The notes under the pieces were generated by a model. That model was not told the origin of the DNA. It ran no database searches and worked only from the letters and a program-made list of their open reading frames with translations. A DNA stretch of 64,000 nt, taken from assembly GCF_023065955.2 (NCBI RefSeq), contig NW_026622930.1:20065449-20129448 (forward strand), given 5' to 3'. Below, one piece after another: positions 44,221-53,570 of the stretch. Within the stretch, counting starts at the first letter, position 1. Each line of letters opens with the position of its first letter. The position numbers were made by a program, and so were the translations under genes. The DNA is from Ursus arctos (lineage: Eukaryota > Chordata > Mammalia > Carnivora > Ursidae).

Positions 44221-44480
44221 TATTCTTTAAAATACTCCATAAAGAATAATGTGGTGAGGATCAAATACAGTCTTCTACACTTGCCCTTTGAAAGTGTCAG
44301 CCATTTTGTTCTCTTCCATCTGTCATTCACTCTTTCTCTCCTCCTCCCATCCCCAAATAGTAACAATGTGATGTTGTAGTCCCCATGCAAATCCAAAAAC
44401 TGCAATGGTTTTTATGCATTGGCTTTGAAACAGGTTGCAACTTGTAGAGAATAGATTCTTCAATCTATTTTTATCTATAT
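44180..44480 (+). repeat. Tandem duplication, copy 2
   Basis: Starts with the L2 terminus TGCTAAATAAATATTGGTTG and continues with CATTCACTCTTTCTCTCCTC, CATCCCCAAATAGTAAC, TAGTCCCCATGCAAATCCAAA and TTTGAAACAGGTTGCAACTTG. Copy 2 differs from copy 1 by many substitutions and small indels, so the event is old. Confidence 0.75.
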
Positions 44481-44489
44481 TAAAACCGG

Positions 44490-45404
44490 TTCACCCTAGC
44501 ATTGCTCTGCCTTTCAAAAAGTGGTGTGCAAATAAATGTCTCTCTTGTGCTGGGGCTATGGAGCCACCGGTTGAATGGGGGATGGTCTGTGAAGGCTCAG
44601 TTCTGTGAACTAACTGAGTCACAGTGAGGAGAGCAAGCTCCACCTCCCGTAGTCAACCAAACAATGATAAATGTTGCATTTTATTTTCCAAAGTATCATC
44701 TTTCAAGAAAGCAGTCAAACAAGTAAAAATTGGATATCTCAGCATAAATAATACTTTATCTCCGCTTGTCACTGATACTTGCTGCTGACAAATTGGTATA
44801 AATATTTGAGGTGCTAAAAAAATGTGAAGTCATTGTGCTGAAACCAGTGAATACATTGTTGAAGAGAGAAAATGAGTTTGGTCTTAACATGAGGAGAGAC
44901 ACTATCCCATAGAGATGCGGCTTTCCACATCTGTCTTTATGGTTCCAAACTTCTTTGGGAGAGGGGGAAGAAGAAAAATAGGTACAAATGAGACTGTAAT
45001 TAGAGTCCAAAAGAGATATAAGACATTGACATTTTTCCCCTCTCCCTGGAGCAAATTTCTTCCATATCTCTCATTTGGGCTCCTCTTCAAATTAAACATC
45101 TCAAAGACTTTATTTTTATTTCATCTAGTCACTGAAGGTATTGCATTAAGTGTTTGTTAAGAAATAACACCCTATTGCTTTTTAAATAATGTTTTAAAGA
45201 GTATTTTGATGTTAGTAAGTTGGTTAACATTAATAGCAAGCCCTAGGTTGGTAAGAACAAAATTAAAGATAATATACAGAGGCAAGTGGCATACAGGTTT
45301 CTTCTAGCTTCCTTGTTCTTCTGAATCCATGATCTTGGATTTGGCTTCCAGGAGAAGCCCTCTGATTTGCAGAATTATATAAGATTCTCTGAGAAGGAGT
45401 TCTT
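44490..45404. other. Unannotated non-coding sequence
   Basis: No gene recognised. Overlapping opposed frames at 44756-45160 match nothing I know. Confidence 0.45.
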
Positions 45405-45625
45405 GGTAAATAAGAAGGTTTGTGGTCAGATAGACTTAGGTTCCAGTACTACCTCTTGGATAGTATAACTACTTTGTGCCCCAGTTGTCTTATCTGACAA
45501 GTGGGGAAAAATGATACTACTTTAGGAGTTTGTTTTAAGAAATAAATAAGATAAAACATTAAAAAGCACAATACCTAGCACATAGTAAGCATTCAACAAA
45601 CATTAGCTATTACTGATATTGATTT
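45405..45625 (+). mobile_element. MIR SINE, nearly complete
   Basis: GTCAGATAGACTTAGGTTCC, CAGTTGTCTTATCTGACAAG, TGGGGAAAAATGATACTACT, ACAATACCTAGCACATAGTA and AGCATTCAACAAACATTAGC run through the MIR in order. Confidence 0.82.
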
Positions 45626-47094
45626 TATCCCTCCAAAACGTATGTCAGACTGCCCCAAGCTCTCTGGTTATTTTGCTGCTGCTTTAAAATCTGAGTCATA
45701 TGAAATTTGACTCTAATTCAGCTGTATTTCCTAAATTAACCATCTTATGTAATTAGCATCTCCTGATTTGTGTGTCTGGGTGTTTTTTTCCCATAATTAT
45801 CTTTTCTTTTCCCCCTTAAACAACATTGCCACCCACGTAGTTTTTCAAATTACAGCTTTCATAGCCTTAACTTATAAAACTGCTCAAATGGCCGTCCTTT
45901 TTTTTTCCTTTTTCAATCACAGTACATTAAAAAAAAAAAAAACCCACCCTTGGGGAGGGACACTCTGTTCCTCAATCATATGTGAAGGTCCATCCTAGCC
46001 AGAGCGGCAAAGAACCAGTCTGACGTGGGTTTTGTCACAACAGTGAAATGACCCCACCCCCCCCAGCTACTTCCTTGATTTTTCTCAATCAGAGCTTTGC
46101 AACTAATGAAATGGACTAATTTTAAAAGTCATACTGACCTTTGAGTTAAACAAAGGTGAAAGAGATATGCCTCTAACTCATTCATTCTCCATCCATGAAC
46201 ACCAAGGCCCACCAGGTACTCTGCCAGATTTAGAGACCAATTTGGATTGTAGGATATGAGATGCCAAAAACTCAGAAATGAATTCAGCTCATTCTTTCAT
46301 GACCCTACGGGTTCCTGCCAGGTTCATCCTGGCAGGTGGAGCATAAAAGAAAGGGGAAAATGGCAAGGCAAAGGGAAAGTTTCTTCTTAAGAGAAATTTA
46401 CATTTATAGTTAGTCCCAAAGAGAAGACACGGCAAGCACGAAACAGTACTATGTGTTTTCACTATGTTTTTTGCATCATCCTTTCCCTTATCTGCTTCAA
46501 TTCAACTTTATTTTAAGAAAATAAAATCTTAACGCTGAAATTTACTAAGAAAATGTATTTCACTTCAGATGAAAATCAGTGAGATCGCTGGTTCTTTCAT
46601 CAGTTGTATAGATATCCCACTGAGTAACAAGTTTAATGGATGACACGGGAATGTTTCAGCAGATAGATTATCCTAAAACATTACCATGTCTAGTGCACAT
46701 TAACATAACTTTCTCAAGCTGTGAAATTAATGAAGAGCTGCAAAGTTCCCTGACTCCATGCCTTTTTTTAAGATGACCCTTAAAAGAAGACTCCACACAT
46801 AGCTCTTCTCTCTTGCGTAGTAGTTAGGACTTATAATTTAGAAGCTGCTATTTTGCCTGGGGTGGGGAGGGGGGAGACTGCTGTCTCAATCTCTTGGACT
46901 GAGTGACCATTGACTTTAATGAAACCAACCAGCATGAATGTCAAAGTCTCCTTCTATATACTACCACATATGAATTATTGAATCCAAGAATCTGCCTGAA
47001 GTTGGGAAATTTAAAGTATTTCAGTTATAAGAGACAGAAGTATTTTTCATAAAACTTTAACTGAAATTTTAGCATATAATCTGGGACTGAGTAA
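45626..47094. other. Unannotated non-coding sequence
   Basis: No gene recognised. Homopolymer runs at 45898-45907 (T), about 45929-45942 (A) and a C-rich patch at about 46051-46067 are the only marked features. Confidence 0.45.
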
Positions 47095-47300
47095 TCATGT
47101 CAGAGAAAATATCTCATGTAATCATCTCAAGATCCTCTGAGAAAGGTCCTGAGACTTCCCCATTTTCTAAAGTGAGGCATCTGAGTCTTGAAAGGTATAT
47201 CCCAATGTTAAGTAGTATGTTTCAAAGTAAATGAGGAAAACTGTCATCAGATCTGATTCCAAAGCCCATTTGCTTCACTTCACCACTGAGCTAAATTTGT
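47095..47300 (-). mobile_element. MIR SINE, inverted
   Basis: AATATCTCATGTAATCATCTC, AAGATCCTCTGAGAAAGGTCC, CCCATTTTCTAAAGTGAGGCA, CAGATCTGATTCCAAAGCCCA, TTCACTTCACCACTGAGCT: antisense MIR in order. Confidence 0.78.
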
Positions 47301-47447
47301 TAAAAGGGGAAAAATTAAACATGTAGAATTTGGCTCATTATCAGTTAAGAGAGTATAGCCAGAAAAAGCATCCACAAATATTTCTAAGGTACAAACAGTA
47401 AGGGGAGAATTAATGTGAAAGAAAAGGAATAATGGAGATGTGATGGA

Positions 47448-47981
47448 ATGAAATCAGACAAGGATGAAGTCTATCTGTATCAACCACCCCATCCCTTCCT
47501 GTTGAAAAATAACCCTGCCGAGAACAGAATAAAGGACTTTTTGTTTCCATATGCAGAAGACAAAACATCTGAAGCTGAGTGTTGTAGCTGCCACTGTCTT
47601 CCTGTTCCCCTGCTTGAGGGTCCAATTAAAATAGAAAAAGGCTGGAGTTTGTGTTTTTCCGTTACCAATAGCTATATATTATTCACTTTGATTTCTCTAG
47701 GTATAAAGACAGTTGGGCTTGTGGGAGGAAAGAAGCAGAGACCAGTGACTGCCATCTGCTCAGATCATAAGGGCAGCCTGTCAACAGAGTGCTTAATAAA
47801 GCCATTTCTTTCAAGAATGCTTATCAACTACAGGGGCTGCAGGCCACTGAACCCTGTGCAGAGTTGGCGATGGAGTTCCTTGACACCCCTCCCTCTCCAC
47901 ACATATCAGTGTCCCCGTTTCCAGTGTTATCCAGAAAACACCAAACACCCGTTATTAAAAGCAAATAATTCCACCAAATAG
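47448..47981 (+). other. Longest open frame in the window (177 codons), probably chance
   Basis: ATG to TAG with no introns. The product would be about 20 kDa, contains a cysteine cluster (ECCSCHC, residues about 44-50) and a hydrophobic stretch near residues 72-92 (FSVTNSYILFTLISLGIKTVG), but no domain I recognise. No Kozak-like purine-rich start context (AATGAAATG), and no repeat match. A 12-base AT-rich sequence before the start is unremarkable. It could be an exonised or lineage-specific frame, but chance is more likely in 64 kb. Confidence 0.15.
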
Positions 47982-48342
47982 CTAGAGACACTGAAGTGTC
48001 TAAGTACTAAGTAAATATCCAAATAAGTCAATATTTGTGTCATTCAATTGATTATAAAGAGCTAATCAAATTTAAGGTGGTGTCAGGATACAGATTGCTT
48101 TCATGTATTATATTGTGACATGTTCTTGATAACTGTATAACAGTTGTATTGATACCTTGTATTGCATTGAGAAGCTTTCAGATAACAACATGGTCCCCCC
48201 AAAATTTTCTCAAAGGTTGTAAGACTAGGAAGTAGCATAGCCTACACTCTTTTTATTACCATTCCAGTAATTTCTTTACTGTATCATAGATCCCTCATTT
48301 TGGTTATTTTTTATTGTTATATGGATATCTTCAGGCACAATT
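47982..48342. other. Unannotated non-coding sequence
   Basis: No gene or repeat recognised between the open frame and the ERVL-type LTR. Confidence 0.45.
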
Positions 48343-48935
48343 ATGCCTGAAGGACGGTGGCAGAATATATCACCTCAAAATCTACTACTTTGGCATAAGG
48401 ATTATTTTGAGCTGAAGGCAATTGAGCTACAAGAAAAACTCTCTGTCCTCCCCTATTTGCCTGAAACAGGACATAAATCTGTAAAAGTGCCCCCCTCTCC
48501 TCTCTCTTCTAGGAAGGACAGAAGTTAATCACAGGAGACAAGTCTAGATCCTCATTAGCCCAAAGAGTGGACTGGAGGGATCTGCATAACAACCTTTACT
48601 AACTAGTCTTTAACTTCCATTAGTTACCCCTATATGTTTCCCTTCCCACAGTTTGCTGCCTTTGGAAGCCTAAAATCCTATTCCTTTGTCTTGCCAATTC
48701 TCTATAAATTTATTGTCCTTGTTAAGTTGCTGTATAAGCCCAAGTTCTAACCACCTCTTTGAGTTATTCATCACAGAGGTTTCTCCCATGTGATGTGTGC
48801 TGCACACATTAATAAACTGTGTTTTTTCTTTTTTTTTCTTATTAATCTGCCTTCTGTCAGTCTACTTTGCATGGCCCCAGCTAATAAACCCAAAATAGGT
48901 AGGGGGAAAAGAAAACATTTCATCCCCTACCTTGG
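48343..48935 (+). mobile_element. ERVL-type solo LTR
   Basis: The layout fits an ERVL-class LTR (LTR16/LTR33 type; exact family not certain). U3 side: GGTGGCAGAATATATCACCT, AAGGATTATTTTGAGCTGAA, CCTGAAACAGGACATAAATC. There is a TATA-like TATAAA at 48703-48708, an AATAAA at 48811-48816, then CTTATTAATCTGCCTTCTGTC and a purine-rich end AGGGGGAAAAGAAAAC with CATCCCCTAC. No tRNA primer-binding site or internal region follows. Confidence 0.7.
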
Positions 48936-50474
48936 CATAGTTTATATCAGGAATATTAAAATAATCTCCCTGATGCACTTTCTGGTGTTAGTTTGTTAAT
49001 TGAATGAGAACAGCAACAACCTTAGATCTTCAATTTTACCAGCCTACTATTTTTGAATTGGTTCATGTATACTTATAAATGTCAACACATCATACCCATA
49101 GTCACTTTTCACATCATTTTTTATACCTCTAACCCAAGAATTTCTTCATATCTGCCTGGAACAAATAGTTCAATTCTTCCATTTTCTCAAAATCTGAAAG
49201 AAAAAAAAAAAACCCTAATGCAAAATAATATCCTGGAGTGGAAGAATGTCTTTGAAAACTGCCACCTGACTTTCTTTAGCCATAGCTCAGTGTCTTTGAA
49301 TATGTTGTTTTATGGGCCTATGATAATCTCATTGTATTAGAAACTGTCTAGAGTCTGTATACTTTATTAAAGCCAAACCCCCGTCTACCTTTTCTGTCCA
49401 GGTGAGAACTGACACTCTCGAAACTAGAATAGCCCAAATGTCTGAGCCAGAACTCCCTTTCTTTGCAAATTATTCACATGTGTCCCAAACTGTTGGTGAG
49501 TTGGTGTTGAGTGGCTCTTGGATTTCTTTGTGTTGTTAGTCCCTACACTCCAAGCCATGGACTTATGGGTAATGTGGTGTGAAGCTTGCTTTTCCAATTG
49601 GAACTCTCTTTTCAATCCCAACCTTAGTCAGTGGTGATTGAATGTCATCACCTATAGATTGATTTTTGATCCTAAAATGTCACAGAGCATTCATCTCAGA
49701 ATGGTTCCCAGGAGGTGACCATCAGCATCTCAGAAACCACTACCAGCAGCATGGTTCATCAATCAATATATGCAATATTTTCTTTAAAACTCTGAAATGA
49801 ATCCAAGTTTTTTTCCCTAAACCTCAAGCCAAGTCCAGATGCATGGAAAATGTTAGTGATTTTTTTTCTTATAATTGGCTCTGTTTCATGCATACTTTGC
49901 AAAGACTTAGGTTTTCAGGTAAATAATGTATATGGTGGTTTCATTTGGGAACAACCAAAAAAACAGGTGAAAATATGAGAGCTGTGGCTGTCTTTTCTTT
50001 TCCATTTATGGATTTGTTCAAATCTAGATGATTCTGAGGTATGATTTTGTAGGGGCAACAACAACAACATGTTCAAATAACCAGAAAATCCCAGCATTCC
50101 TGAAACTCAGTCAGCTACTATGAAAAAAGTCAAAACTGGGAAACTATGACATTCCTAATAAAGGAATTAAGATGATTTTTGTTCAGTTAGGCAAAAAAAT
50201 TAGTTATAAAAGGAAATCATAAAAATGTATACAAATACAGATTAAACATTTTATTTTACCTTAAATACATAAATAAGCATGTGCTCAGCAATCTCTCATT
50301 AAGGGTCAAGGCCTTTTCCATGAGGCTATCTCCAATAATTGAAATTTAACTCACCTTTCTTGCATAAAACCATATGTAACATCATTTAAAATGCCCAGTT
50401 TTAATTTCTTTAAAGAGAAAAGAGGAACTTAAGCAAGTAAAAAACAATCTGAATTAAAATACTTCTAGATATTT
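48936..50474. other. Unannotated non-coding sequence
   Basis: No gene or named repeat. An A run lies at 49200-49212. Confidence 0.45.
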
Positions 50475-50489
50475 TTCTCCAGTCTTTTT

Positions 50490-50612
50490 TTCTTTTAATA
50501 TATATTTTTAGTTTTTATTTTTAAGTAATCTCTACACCCAGTATGGGGCTCAAACTCACAACCCTGAGATCAAGAGTCGCATGCTTCACCAACTGAGCCA
50601 GCCAGGCGCCCC
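50490..50612 (-). mobile_element. CAN-SINE, inverted short subtype
   Basis: TTTTATTTTTAAGTAATCTC, TACACCCAGTATGGGGCTCA, AACTCACAACCCTGAGATCA, GAGCCAGCCAGGCGCCCC. Same short subtype as the copy at 463-602. The 15-base target duplication TTCTCCAGTCTTTTT (50475-50489 and 50613-50627) is perfect. Confidence 0.95.
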
Positions 50613-50924
50613 TTCTCCAGTCTTTTTAAAAGCTCTCACCAACACTTCATTTGATTTAAAATGTTTTAACAATTCATTTTCACTAAGTCTTTAAAAAGCA
50701 TTCAACTTAGTTTTATAGAAACAAGTTTTTTTCTCTAACATGATTCATTGACTACTATAACATAAAGTAAATGATGTAATTCGAATAATGGGTACAGCTG
50801 ACACACAAGTATTGAAACAAAGACAACTGACTCTTGGTAAGTATATAACTCAAGCAGCGGGAGCAACTGGTAGGTTTAATGTTCAGTATACTGGGCGGTC
50901 AGTTATATGTTCATATCTGTTAGC

Positions 50925-51115
50925 TATTGTTATAATAATGCTTCAGTAACAAACATGCAACCATAATGTCATACAACAACAAATATTTACATTTCTCACC
51001 CACAAGTTTCTGTGTCCTTTGGGGTTCAGCTGAACTGGACTCCAGGTTAGGATAAGGCATGCTCTGTGTATCTCACTCTGTATTCCAGCCTGAAAGGGTA
51101 GTAGCTACCTGGGAT
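50925..51115. repeat. Unassigned dispersed-repeat-like sequence
   Basis: GTTAGCTATTGTTATAATAAT, GCTTCAGTAACAAACATGCA, GTCATACAACAACAAATATT and GGGGTTCAGCTGAACTGGA resemble a common mammalian repeat starting 'TAGCTATTGCTGTGTAACAA'. I cannot name the family. Confidence 0.45.
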
Positions 51116-51124
51116 GCATTTCTT

Positions 51125-51270
51125 TCATGTGCCGGGTACTCTGGAAAGATGAAAAAAAAGTGAGTAAAGAATTATCTTTGCCCTTGAGGAGCTGATGAAT
51201 TATCTATGCTGAGAGATAAAGAAGAATAGTTTAGACAGTGAAAAAGAAAAAATTTGGTTCTTTGACTTTT
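51125..51270 (-). mobile_element. L2 3'-end fragment
   Basis: TGTGCCGGGTACTCTGGAAAG, TTATCTTTGCCCTTGAGGAG, CTGATGAATTATCTATGCTGA follow the antisense L2 3' end. Confidence 0.5.
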
Positions 51271-51329
51271 AATGCCTTTATAAAATAATGGATTTGCCTT
51301 CCTCGGTATGGTTCTGCAAGAACTAATAA

Positions 51330-51440
51330 TAAAGTCAGCTAACATACACTGATTATTGTTAGCACCAAATAATTACCCATTGCCTTTTACACGCATCCCC
51401 TCACACTGTCACACCTGATATGTTAAGTGTGAGAAAACAA
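51330..51440 (-). mobile_element. Possible MIR or L2 3' end, inverted
   Basis: GTCAGCTAACATACACTGATT, CCTTTTACACGCATCCCCTC. Weak antisense MIR/L2 pattern. Confidence 0.35.
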
Positions 51441-51730
51441 GGGAATATAATGCATTCCTTAAAACTAGGACGCCGTGGTGCTCTTCAGAAGACGAAGACA
51501 CCTGGATAACACCCAGACAATAAACAAGCAACAGTTTGACGAAAGAGAAAAGTTTGACAATAAGAGAACAGGGCCGTTACTGCCCTGGAGATACTTGAAT
51601 TTCTTTTACTATAAGCAGACAAATGTTAAGTGTACTTAAGGAAGTTATATAGGGTAGAGGAAAGAGCACTGCATCATCTGAGATTCTTCCATTTCCATCT
51701 CCTTAAAGTAGATTAGAACATAGACACTCA

Positions 51731-51976
51731 GTGGGGCATCTGGGTGGCTCAGTCAGTTAAGCAACTGACTTTTGGTTTCGGCTCTGGTCATAATCTTAGG
51801 GTTGTGAGATCCAACCCCATGTTGAGCCACATGTGGACCAACCAGTGGTGAGCCCCATACTCGGCAGGCAGTCTGCTTGAAGATTCCTTCTATATCACCC
51901 CCCACTGGTACATGTGTGTGCATTCTCTCTCTCTCTCTCTCTCTCAAATAAATAAATCTTTAAAAAAAAAAAAAAA
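51731..51976 (+). mobile_element. CAN-SINE, longer older subtype
   Basis: GTGGGGCATCTGGGTGGCTC, ACTGACTTTTGGTTTCGGCT, GTTGTGAGATCCAACCCC, an unusual internal stretch (51835-51900), then (TC)n at 51925-51944 and an A-rich tail. Target duplication GAAC(A/T)TAGACACTCA (51716-51730 and 51977-51991). Confidence 0.94.
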
Positions 51977-52009
51977 GAACTTAGACACTCAAGAAAGAGA
52001 CTGAATATA

Positions 52010-52085
52010 GATTCCAGTGCTTGCTCTGTAACTAATTAGCAGTATGGTCTTTGGCAAATCACCTAGTGTCTCTAGAGTTTGTCTT
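52010..52085 (+). mobile_element. MIR fragment
   Basis: GATTCCAGTGCTTGCTCTGTA, CAGTATGGTCTTTGGCAAATC, ACCTAGTGTCTCTAGAG: the MIR central core. Confidence 0.65.
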
Positions 52086-52263
52086 CCCTAGAAACCTTCT
52101 CTGATTACTCTTCCCCTCCCAAAGCTGGGATAGATGGGACCACTTTATTCCTTTGTAGCTTAATCTTATCTCTATTACCTTGCCTATTAAATTATTTTAT
52201 AATTATTATGGACTATATTTGCCTCTTGCACTACTCTGCTCCTTGAGATCAAAGTCAGTGTCT
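52086..52263 (+). mobile_element. L2 LINE 3' fragment
   Basis: AGAAACCTTCTCTGATTACTC, TTCCTTTGTAGCTTAATCTTA, GCTCCTTGAGATCAAAGTCAG, TGTCTTACACA. Sense L2 3' UTR with a CAN-SINE landing at its end. Confidence 0.7.
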
Positions 52264-52273
52264 TACACATTTT

Positions 52274-52463
52274 TTTTTAAGATTTATTTATTCATTTGAG
52301 AGAGAGAAAGAGAGAGGGACAGAGGGAGAGAGAGAGAATCCCAGAGCAGACTCCCCACTGAGCACGGAGCCCATTGCAGAACAGGATCCTAGGACCCTAA
52401 GATCATGACCCAAGCTGAATCCAAGAGTCGGCTGCCTGACTGACTGAGCCACCCAGGTGCCAT
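52274..52463 (-). mobile_element. CAN-SINE, inverted
   Basis: TTTAAGATTTATTTATTCATT, a GA-rich run, GCAGACTCCCCACTGAGCAC, AAGATCATGACCCAAGCTGA, GAGCCACCCAGGTGCC. Target duplication GTCTTACA(C/T)ATTTT (52260-52273 and 52464-52477). Confidence 0.95.
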
Positions 52464-52477
52464 GTCTTACATATTTT

Positions 52478-53097
52478 TGTAGAATAAGTCTAAGAAAGAA
52501 AATAAGACTTCTTGGTGATTGGTCTAAAGTATTCACACTCTACCACAGGCCCCTCAGAAATTGTGTGAAAATCTATAAACTTCACTTTGGCAGAGGAAAT
52601 CCCAACATTTGCCTGAGGATGAACCCTACCCACTCTCTGCCCCATACAGTGTAATAATTTCTACTATAGGACCCAAGTCCAAATTCAACAGAGTAGGTTG
52701 ATATTTTATTCTTCAACATTGCTTTTAAATTCTGGCCTGTTTATATGTCTTGGGAAATAAAACTTAGGCCTTTGATCTGCCATTTTTGGTTGTTGGCAAT
52801 TTAAAAAAATGCACAAAGATGAAAATCTTAGTATTTCCTGGACTCACAATAACTCTCTCCTTAAAAACAGCCTTTTTAACAGGCCACTGGCATGACCTAG
52901 AGAAAATGCTTGAATGTTAACTTTAGAAGAAAGTTGAGGTTTAATTCAATCTAAGAGTTTTTATTCTATTTTGTTTTATAATTTGAGAAAATTGAGATCC
53001 TGAGAGATAAATTAACTTGCACAAAATTGCCGTGAGTCTCCTAAATGATAGGCCTGGACTTTAAAAGTCTAATATGTATTTTAAAAAGAAGAAGAAG
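52478..53097. other. Unannotated non-coding sequence
   Basis: No gene recognised. GAGATCCTGAGAGATAAATT at 52994-53013 hints at a decayed antisense MIR but is too weak to call. Confidence 0.45.
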
Positions 53098-53312
53098 GGG
53101 CACCTGGGTGGCTCAGTCCGTTAAGCGTCTGCTTTCAGCTCGGTCATGATCCCAGGGCTCTGGGATCGAGCCCCACATTGGGCTGCCTATTCTATGGGGA
53201 GACTGCTTCTCCCTCTGTCTCTGCCTGCTGCTCCCCCTACTTCTGCATGCATGCTCGCTCGCTCTCTCTGCCAAATAAATAAAATCTTTAAAAAAATTTT
53301 TTTAATAAAATA
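53098..53312 (+). mobile_element. CAN-SINE
   Basis: GGGCACCTGGGTGGCTCAGT, AGCTCGGTCATGATCCCAGG, GGGATCGAGCCCCACATTGG, CTGCCTGCTGCTCCCCCTAC, (CATG)(CTCG) repeats, CTGCCAAATAAATAAAATC. The A-rich target (TTAAAAAGAAGAAG and TAAAAAAGAAGATTAAAAAG) makes the right end imprecise by some tens of bases. Confidence 0.93.
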
Positions 53313-53439
53313 AAAAAGAAGATTAAAAAGAAAATGACTCAGTATCTTACTTTCTTCAATGCCACATATATTACTCCTTTTTATTTGCCACACTGATAGC
53401 TGTTTATGAACATTCTTCAATCCAGAATGCTCTACGTTT

Positions 53440-53570
53440 ATTTATGAAGAGCTGTGCAGTGATGGGCAAGCCATTAGGCCTCTCTGGTTTCAATTCTAAT
53501 AACGGATTTAGTTTATATAATACTCCAGATCCTTTCTACATATCCACTGCACAATAGAAAAATTAGGTGG
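53440..53570 (+). mobile_element. Possible MIR
   Basis: GAGCTGTGCAGTGATGGGCAA, GCCATTAGGCCTCTCTGGTTT. MIR core only. Confidence 0.5.
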
